Shown: positions 27,270 through 35,802 of the stretch, piece after piece
Position numbering within the stretch: position 1 is the stretch's first letter
How the letters are laid out: every line of letters begins with the position of its first letter
From: CAVTWD01 sp963738325
Lineage (GTDB): Bacteria; Actinomycetota; Acidimicrobiia; Acidimicrobiales; Ilumatobacteraceae
Direction: 5' to 3'
DNA length: 64,000 bases
NCBI GenBank assembly: GCA_963738325.1
Contig: CAVTWD010000015.1
Location: forward strand, 186,001 to 250,000
Program-made: the position numbers and the translations under genes
The notes under the pieces: model-generated
Told to the model about the DNA's origin: nothing
The model's database searches: none
The model's input: the letters and a program-made list of their open reading frames with translations, nothing else

Positions 27270-28213
27270 AAGTCCCTCGTCAGGTTTGGCCGCTACGGGG
27301 TCATTGATGTTGGCACCAACTCCGTCAAGTTCCACTTGGGGGAGCGGCGGGCAGGCGGAGCGGTGCGCACAGTCGTCGACCGGGCCGAGATAACCCGCCC
27401 GGGTGAGGGTCAAGGCGAAGCCGGCCTGCTCGCCGAAGAGGCGATTCACCCGAGGCGATTCACCGGACCGTGGAAGCCATCTCTGCCATGGGCGACGAGG
27501 CCACCGGAACGGCGCGGTGGCGATCGCGGCTGTCGGCACAGCCGGGCTGCGACGCGCGCCCGACCGTGGCGCGCTCGTCGACGCCGTGCGCGCGCGCTGC
27601 GGGATCACCGTGGAGGTCATATCGGGCGAGGAGGAAGCTCGACTCGCGTACCTGGCTGCCACATCGGCGCTGCCCTCGGCGCTTCGCCGGCTCGTGGTGT
27701 TCGACTCCGGTGGCCGCAGCACCCAGTTCACCTTGGGCCACGACGAAGGTGTGGACGAGCAATCCAGTGTTGACGTGGGGGGCGGTGCGGGTCGCGGAAC
27801 GCTTTGGGCTCGCCGCGGCCGTCTCCAAGGACAGGCTCGACGCGGCGCTCGCGGCGGTGTCAGCGGACCTCGACCGCCGGGATGGCCGGCCGGAGATCGA
27901 CGCCATCGTGGCCATCGGCGGCACCGCAACCAACCTGGCGGCTGTGGAGCACGGGCTTGCGAACTACGACGCTGACATCGTCCACGGCACGGTCCTCGAC
28001 GTCGCCGAGGTCGATCGCCAGATCGAGCTGTATCGCACTCGGTGCGCAGAGGAACGGCGTCAGATCGCCGGACTCCAACTCGCCCGAGCCGACGTCATAC
28101 TCGCCGGTGCGTGCATCGTGCGCACAATCTTCACCAAGCTCCACCACGAGTCGTTGACGGTGACTGATCGCGGCTTGCGCCACGGTGTGTTTATCGAGCG
28201 TTTCACACGGTGA
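27270..28213 (+). CDS. Ppx/GppA phosphatase family protein, frameshifted
   Basis: Exopolyphosphatase/pppGpp phosphatase of the ASKHA superfamily. It opens RYGVIDVGTNSVKFHLGE (phosphate 1 motif) and continues to LLAEEAIH. There a 14-base tandem duplication (27444-27471 region) shifts the frame. Another change near 27500 and an extra G in the run near 27778-27783 follow. The rest reads GAVAIAAVGTAGLRRAP, EVISGEEEARLAYLAATSAL, VVFDSGGRSTQFTLGHD, AIVAIGGTATNLAAVEHG and ends GLRHGVFIERFTR. The start codon is unclear because no ATG/GTG sits in frame close to RYGVID. All core motifs survive, so errors are as likely as decay. Confidence 0.75.
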
Positions 28214-28298
28214 GCGAAGTCTCGCTCCCTGCGAACGGCTTCGAGCGAGATCGCGGGCCTGCCGGACCCAGTGAACGCGTCACGAGCGACCCCGCGCA

Positions 28299-28811
28299 TC
28301 AGTGGCCGAGCAAGACCGTGAGCACGACGATGGCGACGCCGATGCCCGCCGTGACCGCCGCGAAGATCCAACCCGCGGAGGAACACGCCGGAGCCACCCG
28401 CCCGACGAAGGCGCCGATCGCCAGCAGCTGGGCGACCGCGACCAGGATGGCGATGCTCTTGGCCGTAGTGTCGCCGATCAGGTCGACCCGCCCGAGCAGC
28501 AGCACGAGTGCGGGCACCGCCGTCGAGGCGAGGATCGGGCTGCCGTCGATCAGCGCGCGCCTGACCTCGTCGCGGTGTAGCGGCTCGAGCTGCTCGACGT
28601 GCCCGCCGAGCAGCTCGGCGAAGAGATGGGCGATCCACGTCGCCACGCCTACCCCGGCGACCAGCTCGGCCCCCTGGCCGAGGTCGATCTCCGTGACACC
28701 GATGACCCCGAGCGCGGCGACCACGAGGACGCTGCCGTAGGAAGCCGCGCTCACGAGGTCGGCCAGCCGGTCTCGAGGCAACCCCTCCGAACCCCGCACG
28801 AGACGCCTCAT
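28299..28811 (-). CDS. Integral membrane protein, unrecognised
   Basis: 170 residues from ATG 28811. The basic N-terminus (MRRLVRGSEGLPRDRLADLV) is followed by about four helices: SYGSVLVVAALGVIGVTE, ASTAVPALVLLLGRVDL, SIAILVAVAQLLAIGAFVG and IFAAVTAGIGVAIVVLTVLL. It resembles small VIT- or DUF-type membrane proteins, but no family can be named. The longer open frame to 28895 includes two repeated YKYRPVR-like segments that come from a tandem DNA repeat, so the shorter start is preferred. Confidence 0.6.
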   Translation of the reverse strand: MRRLVRGSEGLPRDRLADLVSAASYGSVLVVAALGVIGVTEIDLGQGAELVAGVGVATWIAHLFAELLGGHVEQLEPLHRDEVRRALIDGSPILASTAVPALVLLLGRVDLIGDTTAKSIAILVAVAQLLAIGAFVGRVAPACSSAGWIFAAVTAGIGVAIVVLTVLLGH

Positions 28812-28855
28812 CAGCCTGTACCAGGGCACGGACGTCTGGGCGTCGGATCTCACTG

Positions 28856-28897
28856 GCCGGTACTTGTAGCGCACCCGCCGGTACTTGCAGCGCACCC
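28856..28897. repeat. Two 21-bp tandem copies
   Basis: gccggtacttg(t/c)agcgcaccc occurs twice back to back (28856-28876 and 28877-28897) with one mismatch, just upstream of the preceding membrane-protein gene. Confidence 0.85.
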
Positions 28898-28907
28898 GAA
28901 GCGGTAG

Positions 28908-28939
28908 CGAAGGAGGGAGGTGAGACCCTCCCTCCTTCG
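28908..28939. terminator. Perfect 13-bp hairpin between two genes
   Basis: The stem CGAAGGAGGGAGG pairs with its exact complement across the loop tgagac. It lies 16 bases after the stop of the minus-strand DUF7144-like gene. The lack of a T tract makes it terminator-like rather than a textbook intrinsic terminator. Confidence 0.55.
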
Positions 28940-28955
28940 AGCTCCTGGCAGTCAG

Positions 28956-29354
28956 TCAGGAGACGCGGCGGGCCTCCTCGCGTCCTCCCTGCGCAACCAG
29001 CGCATAGATGACGAGGATGGCGATGCCCACGTACACCACGCTCCACAACGGATAGAAGGGCAGCCATATCGCCCCGGAGAGTCCCGCGATGACGGCGACG
29101 GTGATGCCGACCCAGCGGAAGAATTGGTTCCGGGAAAGGACGTAGATGCCCGTCAGGATCAGCAGGATGCCCACGATGAGGTCGATGACGGCGTACGTCG
29201 TGAGGTTGGTGCCGAGCACCCCTCCGTCGAGGTTTTCGGGAAGCTGACCGTTGAACCGAAAGGCCCAGATCGAGTCGAGAATTCGCATGATGCCCGCGAA
29301 GATCAAGACGATCGACGCAAACGTCAGCCATCCCGACCCTCTGTCTTCATCCAT
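28956..29354 (-). CDS. DUF7144-like four-helix membrane protein
   Basis: 132 residues from ATG 29354, which has a ribosome binding site (GGAGGTGG). Four helices: WLTFASIVLIFAGIMRILDS, TYAVIDLIVGILLILTGIYV, WVGITVAVIAGLSGAIWLPF and SVVYVGIAILVIYALVAQGG. The FAGIMRILDSIWA and FYPLWS segments are typical of an actinobacterial membrane family often annotated DUF7144. Function unknown. A hairpin follows the stop. Confidence 0.75.
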   Translation of the reverse strand: MDEDRGSGWLTFASIVLIFAGIMRILDSIWAFRFNGQLPENLDGGVLGTNLTTYAVIDLIVGILLILTGIYVLSRNQFFRWVGITVAVIAGLSGAIWLPFYPLWSVVYVGIAILVIYALVAQGGREEARRVS

Positions 29355-29683
29355 TGAGCCACCTCCGTGTATCGGGTCCATAGCACCGGCCGAGACACCG
29401 CTTCGTGAGTCTGGCCAGTGTTCGTGCGGATTGTGCCGGTCCGACCACCGCTGAGTGTTGCATCCTTTTGGCCCTCGCTGCCGCGGATGGCCCCACGACC
29501 GCCGTCGCGATGACCCCTGCCGCGAGCACCCCAGCCTTCTTCGTGACACGATGCTCGCTTCGAGGGAGTGGAAGTGATCCACTCGACGCGGTGGTCGGGC
29601 ATCACGCTGTCCGAGTGACGAGCTGTCACCCGGAGCGGGCCTGGGCCATCCGCGTGGAAAGCGCGGATCGGGGTGCAGGACTG
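29355..29683. other. Gap upstream of the ABC exporter operon
   Basis: About 330 bases. A 60-residue minus-strand frame here (MLAAGVIATAVVGPSAAARA...) has no independent support. No clear -10 box near ATG 29684 was found. Confidence 0.35.
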
Positions 29684-31483
29684 ATGCAGGCCACGAACAT
29701 CCGCCGGCTCTTCGGAACCATCTGGGCGGACCCACTCGGCCGACGGTGGCTCCTCCTGTCGCAGCTCCTCCTCCTGGGGATGGTGGTGTTCGACCTCCTC
29801 ATCCCGCAAGCGATCCAGGGCATCGTCAACAACGGCATCCTCGCTGGTGACATCGATTGGGTCGTCCGTGGCTCGATGTACATGGCTGTCTTCGCGATCG
29901 CCAGCGCCCTTTTCTCGACCGGCAACGCGTGGTTCGCGGCAAGGGTGGGCGAAGAGGCCGGGCATCGGCTGCGGCATTCGGTGTACGAGCGGGTGACACA
30001 ACTGTCGTGGGGGAACATCGACCGGCTCGAGACGAGCGACCTGCTCGTGCGGCTCACCACCGACGTGAACCAGGTGCGGACGGTCGTCACGAGCAGCGTC
30101 ACGACCCTGCTGCGCGCCCCGCTGATGATCGTGGGGGCCATCCTGATCCTGCTGGTCATCGAGCCGCGCCTCGCCCTGGTGATGGTGGTGTTCCTGCCGA
30201 TCGTGATCGGGGTGTTGGCCTTCTACCAGCGCACCGGCGCACCGCTGTACCGCGCCGTGCTGGCCCGTTTCGACGGGCTCAACCAGGTCCTGCAAGAGAA
30301 CATGGCCGGCGTCCGGGTTGTGAAAGCGTTCGTCCGCAGCGACTACGAGAACGACCGCTTCGACCGGCACAATCGCGACCTCCGTACCGCCGCCACCGCC
30401 GCGCAGAGCTCAGCGGCGTTGCTCAACCCCGCCCTCCTGCTGATCGTGAACCTCGGCCTGGCCGGGGCACTGTGGGTCGGCGGCGATCTGGTGATCGACC
30501 AGACGATCGAGCTCGGCTCGGTGTTCGTGCTGCTCAACTACCTCGTCGCGGTCATGATCCCCCTGGTCCTCCTGTCGGTGCTGCTCCCCCAGATCGCCTC
30601 AGCCGACTCTTCCGTGGGCCGGCTGCTCGACGTCCTGAACGCGGTGCCCGACGTGCAGGATCGGCCCGAGGCGCCGACGTTGACCGAAGCCATCGGCGGC
30701 CCGGTCGAGGGCCGGGTCCTCTTCGACGACGTGAGCTTCGCCTATGTCGGCCCCGACGGAACGCCCAACCCCAACCCGGTCCTGCACCACATCGACCTGA
30801 CGGCCGAGCCCGGCCAAGTGCTGGCGATCCTGGGGGCGACGGGCTCCGGGAAGTCGACGCTCGTCAACCTCATCAACCGGTCCTACGAGGTGACCGCAGG
30901 CCGGATCACGATCGACGGCGTCGACATCCGCGACGTCACGCGTGCGTCGCTGCTCGCCGCGGTGACTCCGGTCCTCCAGCAGCCCAACCTCTTCAGCGGA
31001 AGCATCGAGGCGAACATCCTCTTCGGTGCCCACGCCGACGGTGCCGCGGACGGGGCCGCCGTCGACGTGGTCACCGCCGCCCGGGCGGCCGAGGCGGCCG
31101 ACTTCATCGAGGACCGTCCCGACGGCTATCAGGGTGAGGTCAAGCGTCGGGGAGCGAACTTCTCCGGGGGACAGCGCCAGCGGCTCGCCATCGCCCGGGC
31201 GCTCGTGTGCAGACCGAGGATCCTCATCCTCGACGACACCACGAGCGCGCTCGACGTCGCCACTGAGGGCCGCGTGCAAGATGCCATCCGTCACCTGATG
31301 GCCGACAGCACGATGTTCCTGGTGGCGCAGCGCATCAGCGCAGTGCTCACCGCGGACGTGATCATCGTGCTCGAGGAAGGCCGGATCGTCGCCAAGGGCA
31401 GCCATCGCGAGTTGCTCGAATCCAGTCCCCAGTACCGATCGATCTACGAGTCGCAACTCGGGCCGGTGCCTTCCGATGCCTGA
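29684..31483 (+). CDS. ABC exporter half-transporter, degenerate Walker B subunit
   Basis: 599 residues: six-helix ABC transmembrane domain (QATNIRRLFGTIWADPLGRR to about 330) followed by a nucleotide-binding domain. Walker A is GATGSGKST (384-392), the Q-loop lies in PVLQQPNLFSG, the signature is FSGGQ, and Walker B is ILILDD (D517, D518) where canonical ATPases have D-E. The H-loop is also altered (LVAQRIS, Gln for His). These are marks of the non-hydrolysing site in heterodimeric exporters such as TM287/288 or BmrCD. The partner gene overlaps by 8 bases. Likely substrate class: drugs or lipids. Confidence 0.9.
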   Translation: MQATNIRRLFGTIWADPLGRRWLLLSQLLLLGMVVFDLLIPQAIQGIVNNGILAGDIDWVVRGSMYMAVFAIASALFSTGNAWFAARVGEEAGHRLRHSVYERVTQLSWGNIDRLETSDLLVRLTTDVNQVRTVVTSSVTTLLRAPLMIVGAILILLVIEPRLALVMVVFLPIVIGVLAFYQRTGAPLYRAVLARFDGLNQVLQENMAGVRVVKAFVRSDYENDRFDRHNRDLRTAATAAQSSAALLNPALLLIVNLGLAGALWVGGDLVIDQTIELGSVFVLLNYLVAVMIPLVLLSVLLPQIASADSSVGRLLDVLNAVPDVQDRPEAPTLTEAIGGPVEGRVLFDDVSFAYVGPDGTPNPNPVLHHIDLTAEPGQVLAILGATGSGKSTLVNLINRSYEVTAGRITIDGVDIRDVTRASLLAAVTPVLQQPNLFSGSIEANILFGAHADGAADGAAVDVVTAARAAEAADFIEDRPDGYQGEVKRRGANFSGGQRQRLAIARALVCRPRILILDDTTSALDVATEGRVQDAIRHLMADSTMFLVAQRISAVLTADVIIVLEEGRIVAKGSHRELLESSPQYRSIYESQLGPVPSDA

Positions 31484-33263
31484 CGACGTCCTCGCTCCCG
31501 CGAAGGAAGTTCCGCAGACCAAGCCCCTTCGCCGGCTGCTCACCTACGTCTGGCAGTCACGAGGCCGGATCGCCGCCGTCGTGGTGCTGAGCTTCGTGGG
31601 CACGCTCCTCGCGCTCCTGCCCGCCGTGCTCGTGGGGAGCATCATCAACGGGCCGATCGCGGACGGCGATCGCGACGCGCTGCGCACGCAACTGCTGGTG
31701 CTCCTCCTGCTCGCCGCGGCGGGGTTCGTGGCGATGTGGTTCGGCGGGCGCGTCCTCGCCGTCGCCGCCCAAGAGGCGATGTACCGCCTGCGCCGCGACG
31801 TCTTCGAGCACACGCAGACGCTCTCGCTGCGGTTCTTCGACCGTCAGCCCATCGGAGATCTGATGAGTCGGGTCACGAACGACCTCGACTCGGTCAGCCA
31901 GTTCTTCGACAAAGGCCTCTATCCCGCCATCAACTCGGTCTTCACCCTCATCATCACGACCGTGATGATGTTCATCGTCAGCTGGCAGCTGTCGATCGCC
32001 GTAGTGCTCATCGCCCCCGTGATCCTGGTGATGATGCACTTCACGTCGCGCTATTCGGGCCCGGCGTTCGCAGTGCTGCAGGAGAGGACCGGGGCCCTCA
32101 ACGGCGCCGCCGAGGAGCTCATCACCGGCGACCGGACCGTCAAGGCCTACCGGGTCGAGTCGCTCGCCGCGGCGAAGCTCGCGGAGCTGAGCAACCAGGC
32201 CCGCGAGGCGGGGGTCAGGGCGAACTTCGTCGCCCTCACCGCCACCCCGCTGTCGGCGATGTTCTCGAACCTCGACGTGGCCCTCGTCGCCCTCGCCGGC
32301 GGTTGGCTCTCGCTGCGGGGCACCATCGACGTCGGCACGGTCGCGTCGTTCTTCATCTTCGCCCGCACCTTCAGCCGGCCGCTCAACCAGTTCGCCCAGA
32401 TCCTCAACATGGCGCTGCAGGCGAGCGCCGGCGCCACCCGTGTCTTCGAGATCCTCGACGAGCAGGCCGAGATCGTCGACCGACCCGGATCGGTCGACAT
32501 CACCGAGATCGAGGGCCACGTGGAGATGGACCACGTGGACTTCTCCTACGTGCCCGGCGTCCCCATCCTGCGCGATGTGGGCCTCACCGCTCGGCCGGGC
32601 CAGAAGATCGGGCTGGTCGGCCCCACGGGGGCGGGGAAGAGCACGATCATCAATGTCATCACCCGCTACTACGACATCGAGGCGGGCGATGTCCGTCTCG
32701 ATGACGCCAGCATCTACGACGTCACACAGCGCAGCCTTCGCGAGCGTGTCGGCATGGTGCTGCAAGAGCCCTACCTCTTCTCCGACACCGTGATGGCCAA
32801 CATCCGCTACGCCCGGCTCGACGCCACCGACGAGGAGTGCATCGCCGCCGCGAAGGCGGCCAGCGCCGACGGCTTCATCGCCACGCTCCCCCACGGCTAT
32901 GACACGGTGCTGGCGGGAGGAGGCTCCAACCTCAGCCAGGGCCAACGCCAGCTCATCACCATCGCCCGCATCGTGCTGGCCAACCGCCCGGTGCTCATCC
33001 TCGACGAGGCCACCTCGAGCGTCGACACCCGCACGGAGCAGAAGCTCCAGGCAGCCCTCACCGCGATGATGAAGGGACGCACCAGCTTCGTGATCGCCCA
33101 TCGTCTGTCGACTATCCGCGACGCCGACGTGATCGTCGCCATCAACAACGGTCGCGTCGTCGACGTCGGCAGCCACGATGAGCTCATGGCCGCCGGCGGC
33201 TTCTACCACGACCTCTATATGAGCCAGTTCCGCGGGGACGCGGCCCCGGCGGCCATGGCCTGA
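31476..33263 (+). CDS. ABC exporter half-transporter, canonical-catalysis partner
   Basis: 595 residues with the same fold. Walker A is GPTGAGKST (382-390), Walker B ends in D510-E511 (LILDEATSSVD) and the H-loop is FVIAHRLSTI, so this subunit supplies the catalytic Glu and His. Its signature is LSQGQ instead of LSGGQ, the matching degeneracy seen in partners of D-for-E subunits. Together the two proteins should form one asymmetric exporter with a single active ATP site. The start overlaps the previous gene by 8 bases, so translation is coupled. Confidence 0.92.
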   Translation: MPDDVLAPAKEVPQTKPLRRLLTYVWQSRGRIAAVVVLSFVGTLLALLPAVLVGSIINGPIADGDRDALRTQLLVLLLLAAAGFVAMWFGGRVLAVAAQEAMYRLRRDVFEHTQTLSLRFFDRQPIGDLMSRVTNDLDSVSQFFDKGLYPAINSVFTLIITTVMMFIVSWQLSIAVVLIAPVILVMMHFTSRYSGPAFAVLQERTGALNGAAEELITGDRTVKAYRVESLAAAKLAELSNQAREAGVRANFVALTATPLSAMFSNLDVALVALAGGWLSLRGTIDVGTVASFFIFARTFSRPLNQFAQILNMALQASAGATRVFEILDEQAEIVDRPGSVDITEIEGHVEMDHVDFSYVPGVPILRDVGLTARPGQKIGLVGPTGAGKSTIINVITRYYDIEAGDVRLDDASIYDVTQRSLRERVGMVLQEPYLFSDTVMANIRYARLDATDEECIAAAKAASADGFIATLPHGYDTVLAGGGSNLSQGQRQLITIARIVLANRPVLILDEATSSVDTRTEQKLQAALTAMMKGRTSFVIAHRLSTIRDADVIVAINNGRVVDVGSHDELMAAGGFYHDLYMSQFRGDAAPAAMA

Positions 33264-33330
33264 CGCGTTCGTTGCGACTTCACAGTTTGGGGCCACTCGC
33301 GGCCGGCTTCCTCCGTGCGCCTAATTTCAG

Positions 33331-33360
33331 TTGACGCTTACGTAAGCAGAGACTTAGGCT
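33331..33360 (+). promoter_or_regulatory. Promoter with palindromic ArsR operator
   Basis: -35 TTGACG (33331-33336), -10 TAGGCT (33355-33360) and, between them, the perfect palindrome GCTTACGTAAGC (33336-33347). The -10 box is seven bases before GTG 33368. A repressor dimer bound here would block RNA polymerase, so autoregulation by the ArsR protein is likely. Confidence 0.65.
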
Positions 33361-33367
33361 ACGGACC

Positions 33368-33685
33368 GTGGACGCCGCCCTCAAGGCGTTGGCCGAACCC
33401 CGCCGAAGAGAGATCCTGCGGCTGGTCTGGGTCAACGAGCTGCTGGCCACCGAGATCGCCGATCACTTCTCGGATGTCACGCGGTCGGCGGTCTCACAAC
33501 ATCTCGGCGTGCTCAAGGCGGCGGGCCTCCTGGCCGAGCGACGGGAGGGCACCCGCCGCTGGTACCACGCCCAGCACGACGAGATGGCGAAGCTGCGCGA
33601 GTTCCTCGACGACTACTGGACAACCGGACTCGAACGGCTGCACGACGTCGCGGAAGCCGCCCAACAGGACAAGGAGAGACGCTGA
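33368..33685 (+). CDS. ArsR-family transcriptional regulator
   Basis: 105-residue winged helix: LKALAEPRRREILRLVWVNE, then recognition region DVTRSAVSQHLGVLKAAGLL and wing ERREGTRRWYHAQ. No CxC metal-binding motif is present in the alpha-3 helix, so it probably is not a metal sensor. Such stand-alone ArsR proteins usually control an adjacent SRPBCC gene, as here (the stop and the next start share TGATG). GTG start is leaderless. Confidence 0.9.
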   Translation: MDAALKALAEPRRREILRLVWVNELLATEIADHFSDVTRSAVSQHLGVLKAAGLLAERREGTRRWYHAQHDEMAKLREFLDDYWTTGLERLHDVAEAAQQDKERR

Positions 33686-34128
33686 TGGCAGAGCTCGTAC
33701 GAGAGATCATGATCGAGGCCACTCCGGAGACGATCTGGCCGTTCCTCACCGATGCGAAGAAGCACCTCGAATGGGAAGGCACCGCCGCCGAGATCGATCC
33801 GCGACCGGGCGGGATCTACCGCGTGCTGGTGGCCGGCGAGTACCAGGCGGCCGGAACCTACGTCGAGCTCGTGCCCATGGAGAAGGTGGTCTTCACGTTC
33901 GGCTGGGAGCAGGAGGGGAACCCGATCCCGCCCGGCTCGACCGAGGTCGAGATCACACTGCACGCCGAGGGCGACAAGACCCGCCTGCGTCTGGTGCATC
34001 GTGGCCTGCCCGACGCGGCGGTCGAACCCCACGGCGTGGGATGGGCGCACTACTTGGAGCGGCTGGCGGTGTGCGCGGCCGGAGGCGACCCGGGTGCCGA
34101 CACCCGTCCGGCGGGGAACGCAGGATGA
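33685..34128 (+). CDS. SRPBCC (START/AHSA1-like) domain protein
   Basis: 147 residues. It reads VREIMIEATPETIWPFLTDA, then PRPGGIYRVLVAGEYQAAGT, KVVFTFGWEQEGNPIPPGST and RLRLVHRGLP, the helix-grip fold of AHSA1-type proteins with a hydrophobic ligand cavity. The C-terminal helix (GVGWAHYLERLAVCAAGG) is typical. The gene overlaps arsR upstream and the DinB-like gene downstream (ATGA), so all three are co-translated. Ligand unknown. Confidence 0.88.
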   Translation: MAELVREIMIEATPETIWPFLTDAKKHLEWEGTAAEIDPRPGGIYRVLVAGEYQAAGTYVELVPMEKVVFTFGWEQEGNPIPPGSTEVEITLHAEGDKTRLRLVHRGLPDAAVEPHGVGWAHYLERLAVCAAGGDPGADTRPAGNAG

Positions 34129-34685
34129 GCATCGTCGAGCTACACGACCGGGCCCTGGAGAAGACCGCCGCCATCGTGGCGAGCGTGGACGCAACACAGT
34201 TCGGCCGGCCGACGCCATGCCCCGACTTCGACGTACGGGCACTGCTCAACCACATCATCGGCGGCAACTACCGCTTCGCCCTGATGGCCGCTGGCGAAGC
34301 CGGCGAAGCTCGCCCCTCGACCGGCGACTACGTCCACGACGACGCACTCGGGCCCTATCGCGAATCGGCCGCGGCCCTGTCGGCGGCGTGGCGTGATCCC
34401 GCGCGCTTGGAACAGACCGTTCACCTTCCCTTCGGTGACTTCCCCGGTGTCTTCGCGTTGGGCATCCACACCGTGGAGGCGGTCGTGCACGGATGGGACC
34501 TGGCGAAGGCGACGGGCCAGCCCACGGAGATCGACCCCGATCTGTGCGCCGCCGCGTGGCAGACCTCGAAGGACATCGACGACAGCTTCCGTGGGCCGGG
34601 CCGTCCGTTCGGCCCGGCTGTCACCGTGCCTCCCGGGGCGTCGGACACCGACGTGTTGGTGGCCTGGCTCGGCCGCCATCCCTGA
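34125..34685 (+). CDS. TIGR03086 family DinB/mycothiol-isomerase-like protein
   Basis: 186 residues. It begins MSIVELHDRALEKTAAIVAS and has the family blocks FGRPTPCPDFDVRALLNHII, GGNYRFALMA and HTVEAVVHGWDLAKATGQ. Three His residues (LLNHI, LGIHTVEAVVHGWD) match the metal site of the mycothiol-dependent maleylpyruvate isomerase fold, which suggests a mycothiol-linked thiol-transfer enzyme. The start ATG overlaps the stop of the SRPBCC gene. Confidence 0.85.
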   Translation: MSIVELHDRALEKTAAIVASVDATQFGRPTPCPDFDVRALLNHIIGGNYRFALMAAGEAGEARPSTGDYVHDDALGPYRESAAALSAAWRDPARLEQTVHLPFGDFPGVFALGIHTVEAVVHGWDLAKATGQPTEIDPDLCAAAWQTSKDIDDSFRGPGRPFGPAVTVPPGASDTDVLVAWLGRHP

Positions 34686-34730
34686 CAACGACGCGAGATT
34701 CGGGACGCCCGTCCCGTCGACGCCCACATC

Positions 34731-34736
34731 TACGAT
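34731..34736 (+). promoter_or_regulatory. -10 box of serine hydrolase
   Basis: TACGAT seven bases before GTG 34744, separating this gene from the ArsR operon. Confidence 0.45.
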
Positions 34737-34743
34737 CGCACGA

Positions 34744-35772
34744 GTGCGCGAGCTGGCGCGTGTCATCGGCAGCGCTGCCGAGGCGGCCGACTTCTCCGGT
34801 GCCGTGCAAGTCGACTCGCACGGCGAAACCGTGGTGGCCCTTGCGCGCGGCTACGCCGACCGGGCCCACCACATCCCGAACGAGATCTCGACTCGCTTCG
34901 GCCTCGCCAGCGGCACCAAGGGGCTGACGGCGCTGGCCGTCGTGTCGCTCATCACTGAAGGGGCGTTCGAGCTCTCGACCGGAGCCCGCTCGTTGCTCGG
35001 GAGCGATCTGCCGCTCGTCGACGACCGCGTCACCGTCGAACATCTCCTCGCCCATCGCTCGGGGATCGGCGACTACCTCGACGAGAACGAGGACGTCGCG
35101 ATCAACGACTACCTGCTCCCGGTCCCGGCTCAGAAACTGGACTCGACCGAGGGCTATCTCGCGGTGCTCGACGGTCACCCGCAGAAGGACGAGCCCGGCA
35201 CGCGCTTTTCCTACTGCAACAGCGGCTACGTGATCCTGGCGCTGCTGGCCGAGCGGGCGACAGGGGTGGCGTTCATGGACCTGGTCCGTACGTGTGTCTG
35301 CGAGCCCGCCGGAATGGCCAGCACCGCCTTCCTGCGCTCGGACCAGCTTCCCGGCGACGTGGCGATCGGCTACGTGACCGTCGACGACGTGTCGCGCTCG
35401 AATGTCTTCCACTTGCCGGTCCTCGGCAGCGGTGACGGTGGCATTGCGTCGACCGTCGGTGACGTCCACCGACTCTGGACCGCGTTTCTGTCGGGCCGCC
35501 TCGTGCCCTCGACGTGGGTCGAGACGATGCTGTGGCCCCGCAGCGTCACCGACAATGCCTCGATGAGGTACGGCCTCGGCTTCTGGCTGGACGGCGCGGG
35601 CCCCGCCGTGATGCTGGAGGGCTGCGATGCCGGCGTGTCCTTCCGCTCGGTCCACGACCCCGATTCGGACCTGACCTGGACCGTGGTGTCGAACACCACG
35701 AGCGGGGCGTGGCCGGTCGCGCGCGCCATCGACGCCCATCTGCGAGCCGCGGGCGGACGTGGGCCAGCGTGA
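34744..35772 (+). CDS. Serine hydrolase, class C beta-lactamase/esterase family
   Basis: 342 residues of the SxxK penicillin-binding fold. The nucleophile motif is SGTK (RFGLASGTKGLTALAVV), the second motif is YCN (RFSYCNSGYVILALL), and the HLLAHRSGIGDYLD block is characteristic. Substrates in this family include peptides, esters and lactams; none can be assigned. No signal peptide is seen, so it is probably cytoplasmic. One of three such enzymes in the window. Confidence 0.88.
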   Translation: MRELARVIGSAAEAADFSGAVQVDSHGETVVALARGYADRAHHIPNEISTRFGLASGTKGLTALAVVSLITEGAFELSTGARSLLGSDLPLVDDRVTVEHLLAHRSGIGDYLDENEDVAINDYLLPVPAQKLDSTEGYLAVLDGHPQKDEPGTRFSYCNSGYVILALLAERATGVAFMDLVRTCVCEPAGMASTAFLRSDQLPGDVAIGYVTVDDVSRSNVFHLPVLGSGDGGIASTVGDVHRLWTAFLSGRLVPSTWVETMLWPRSVTDNASMRYGLGFWLDGAGPAVMLEGCDAGVSFRSVHDPDSDLTWTVVSNTTSGAWPVARAIDAHLRAAGGRGPA

Positions 35773-35802
35773 GGATCGGTGCACCGCGCAACCCTCCACG
35801 CC

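Noticed and set aside
29347..29529. 60-residue minus-strand ORF (MLAAGVIATAVVGPSAAARA)
   Set aside because: Hydrophobic start but no ribosome binding site, and it overlaps the supported start of the DUF7144-like gene.
31557..33296. 579-residue minus-strand ORF opposite the second ABC subunit
   Set aside because: Asp/Val/His/Gly-rich shadow; the plus-strand ABC gene has all motifs.
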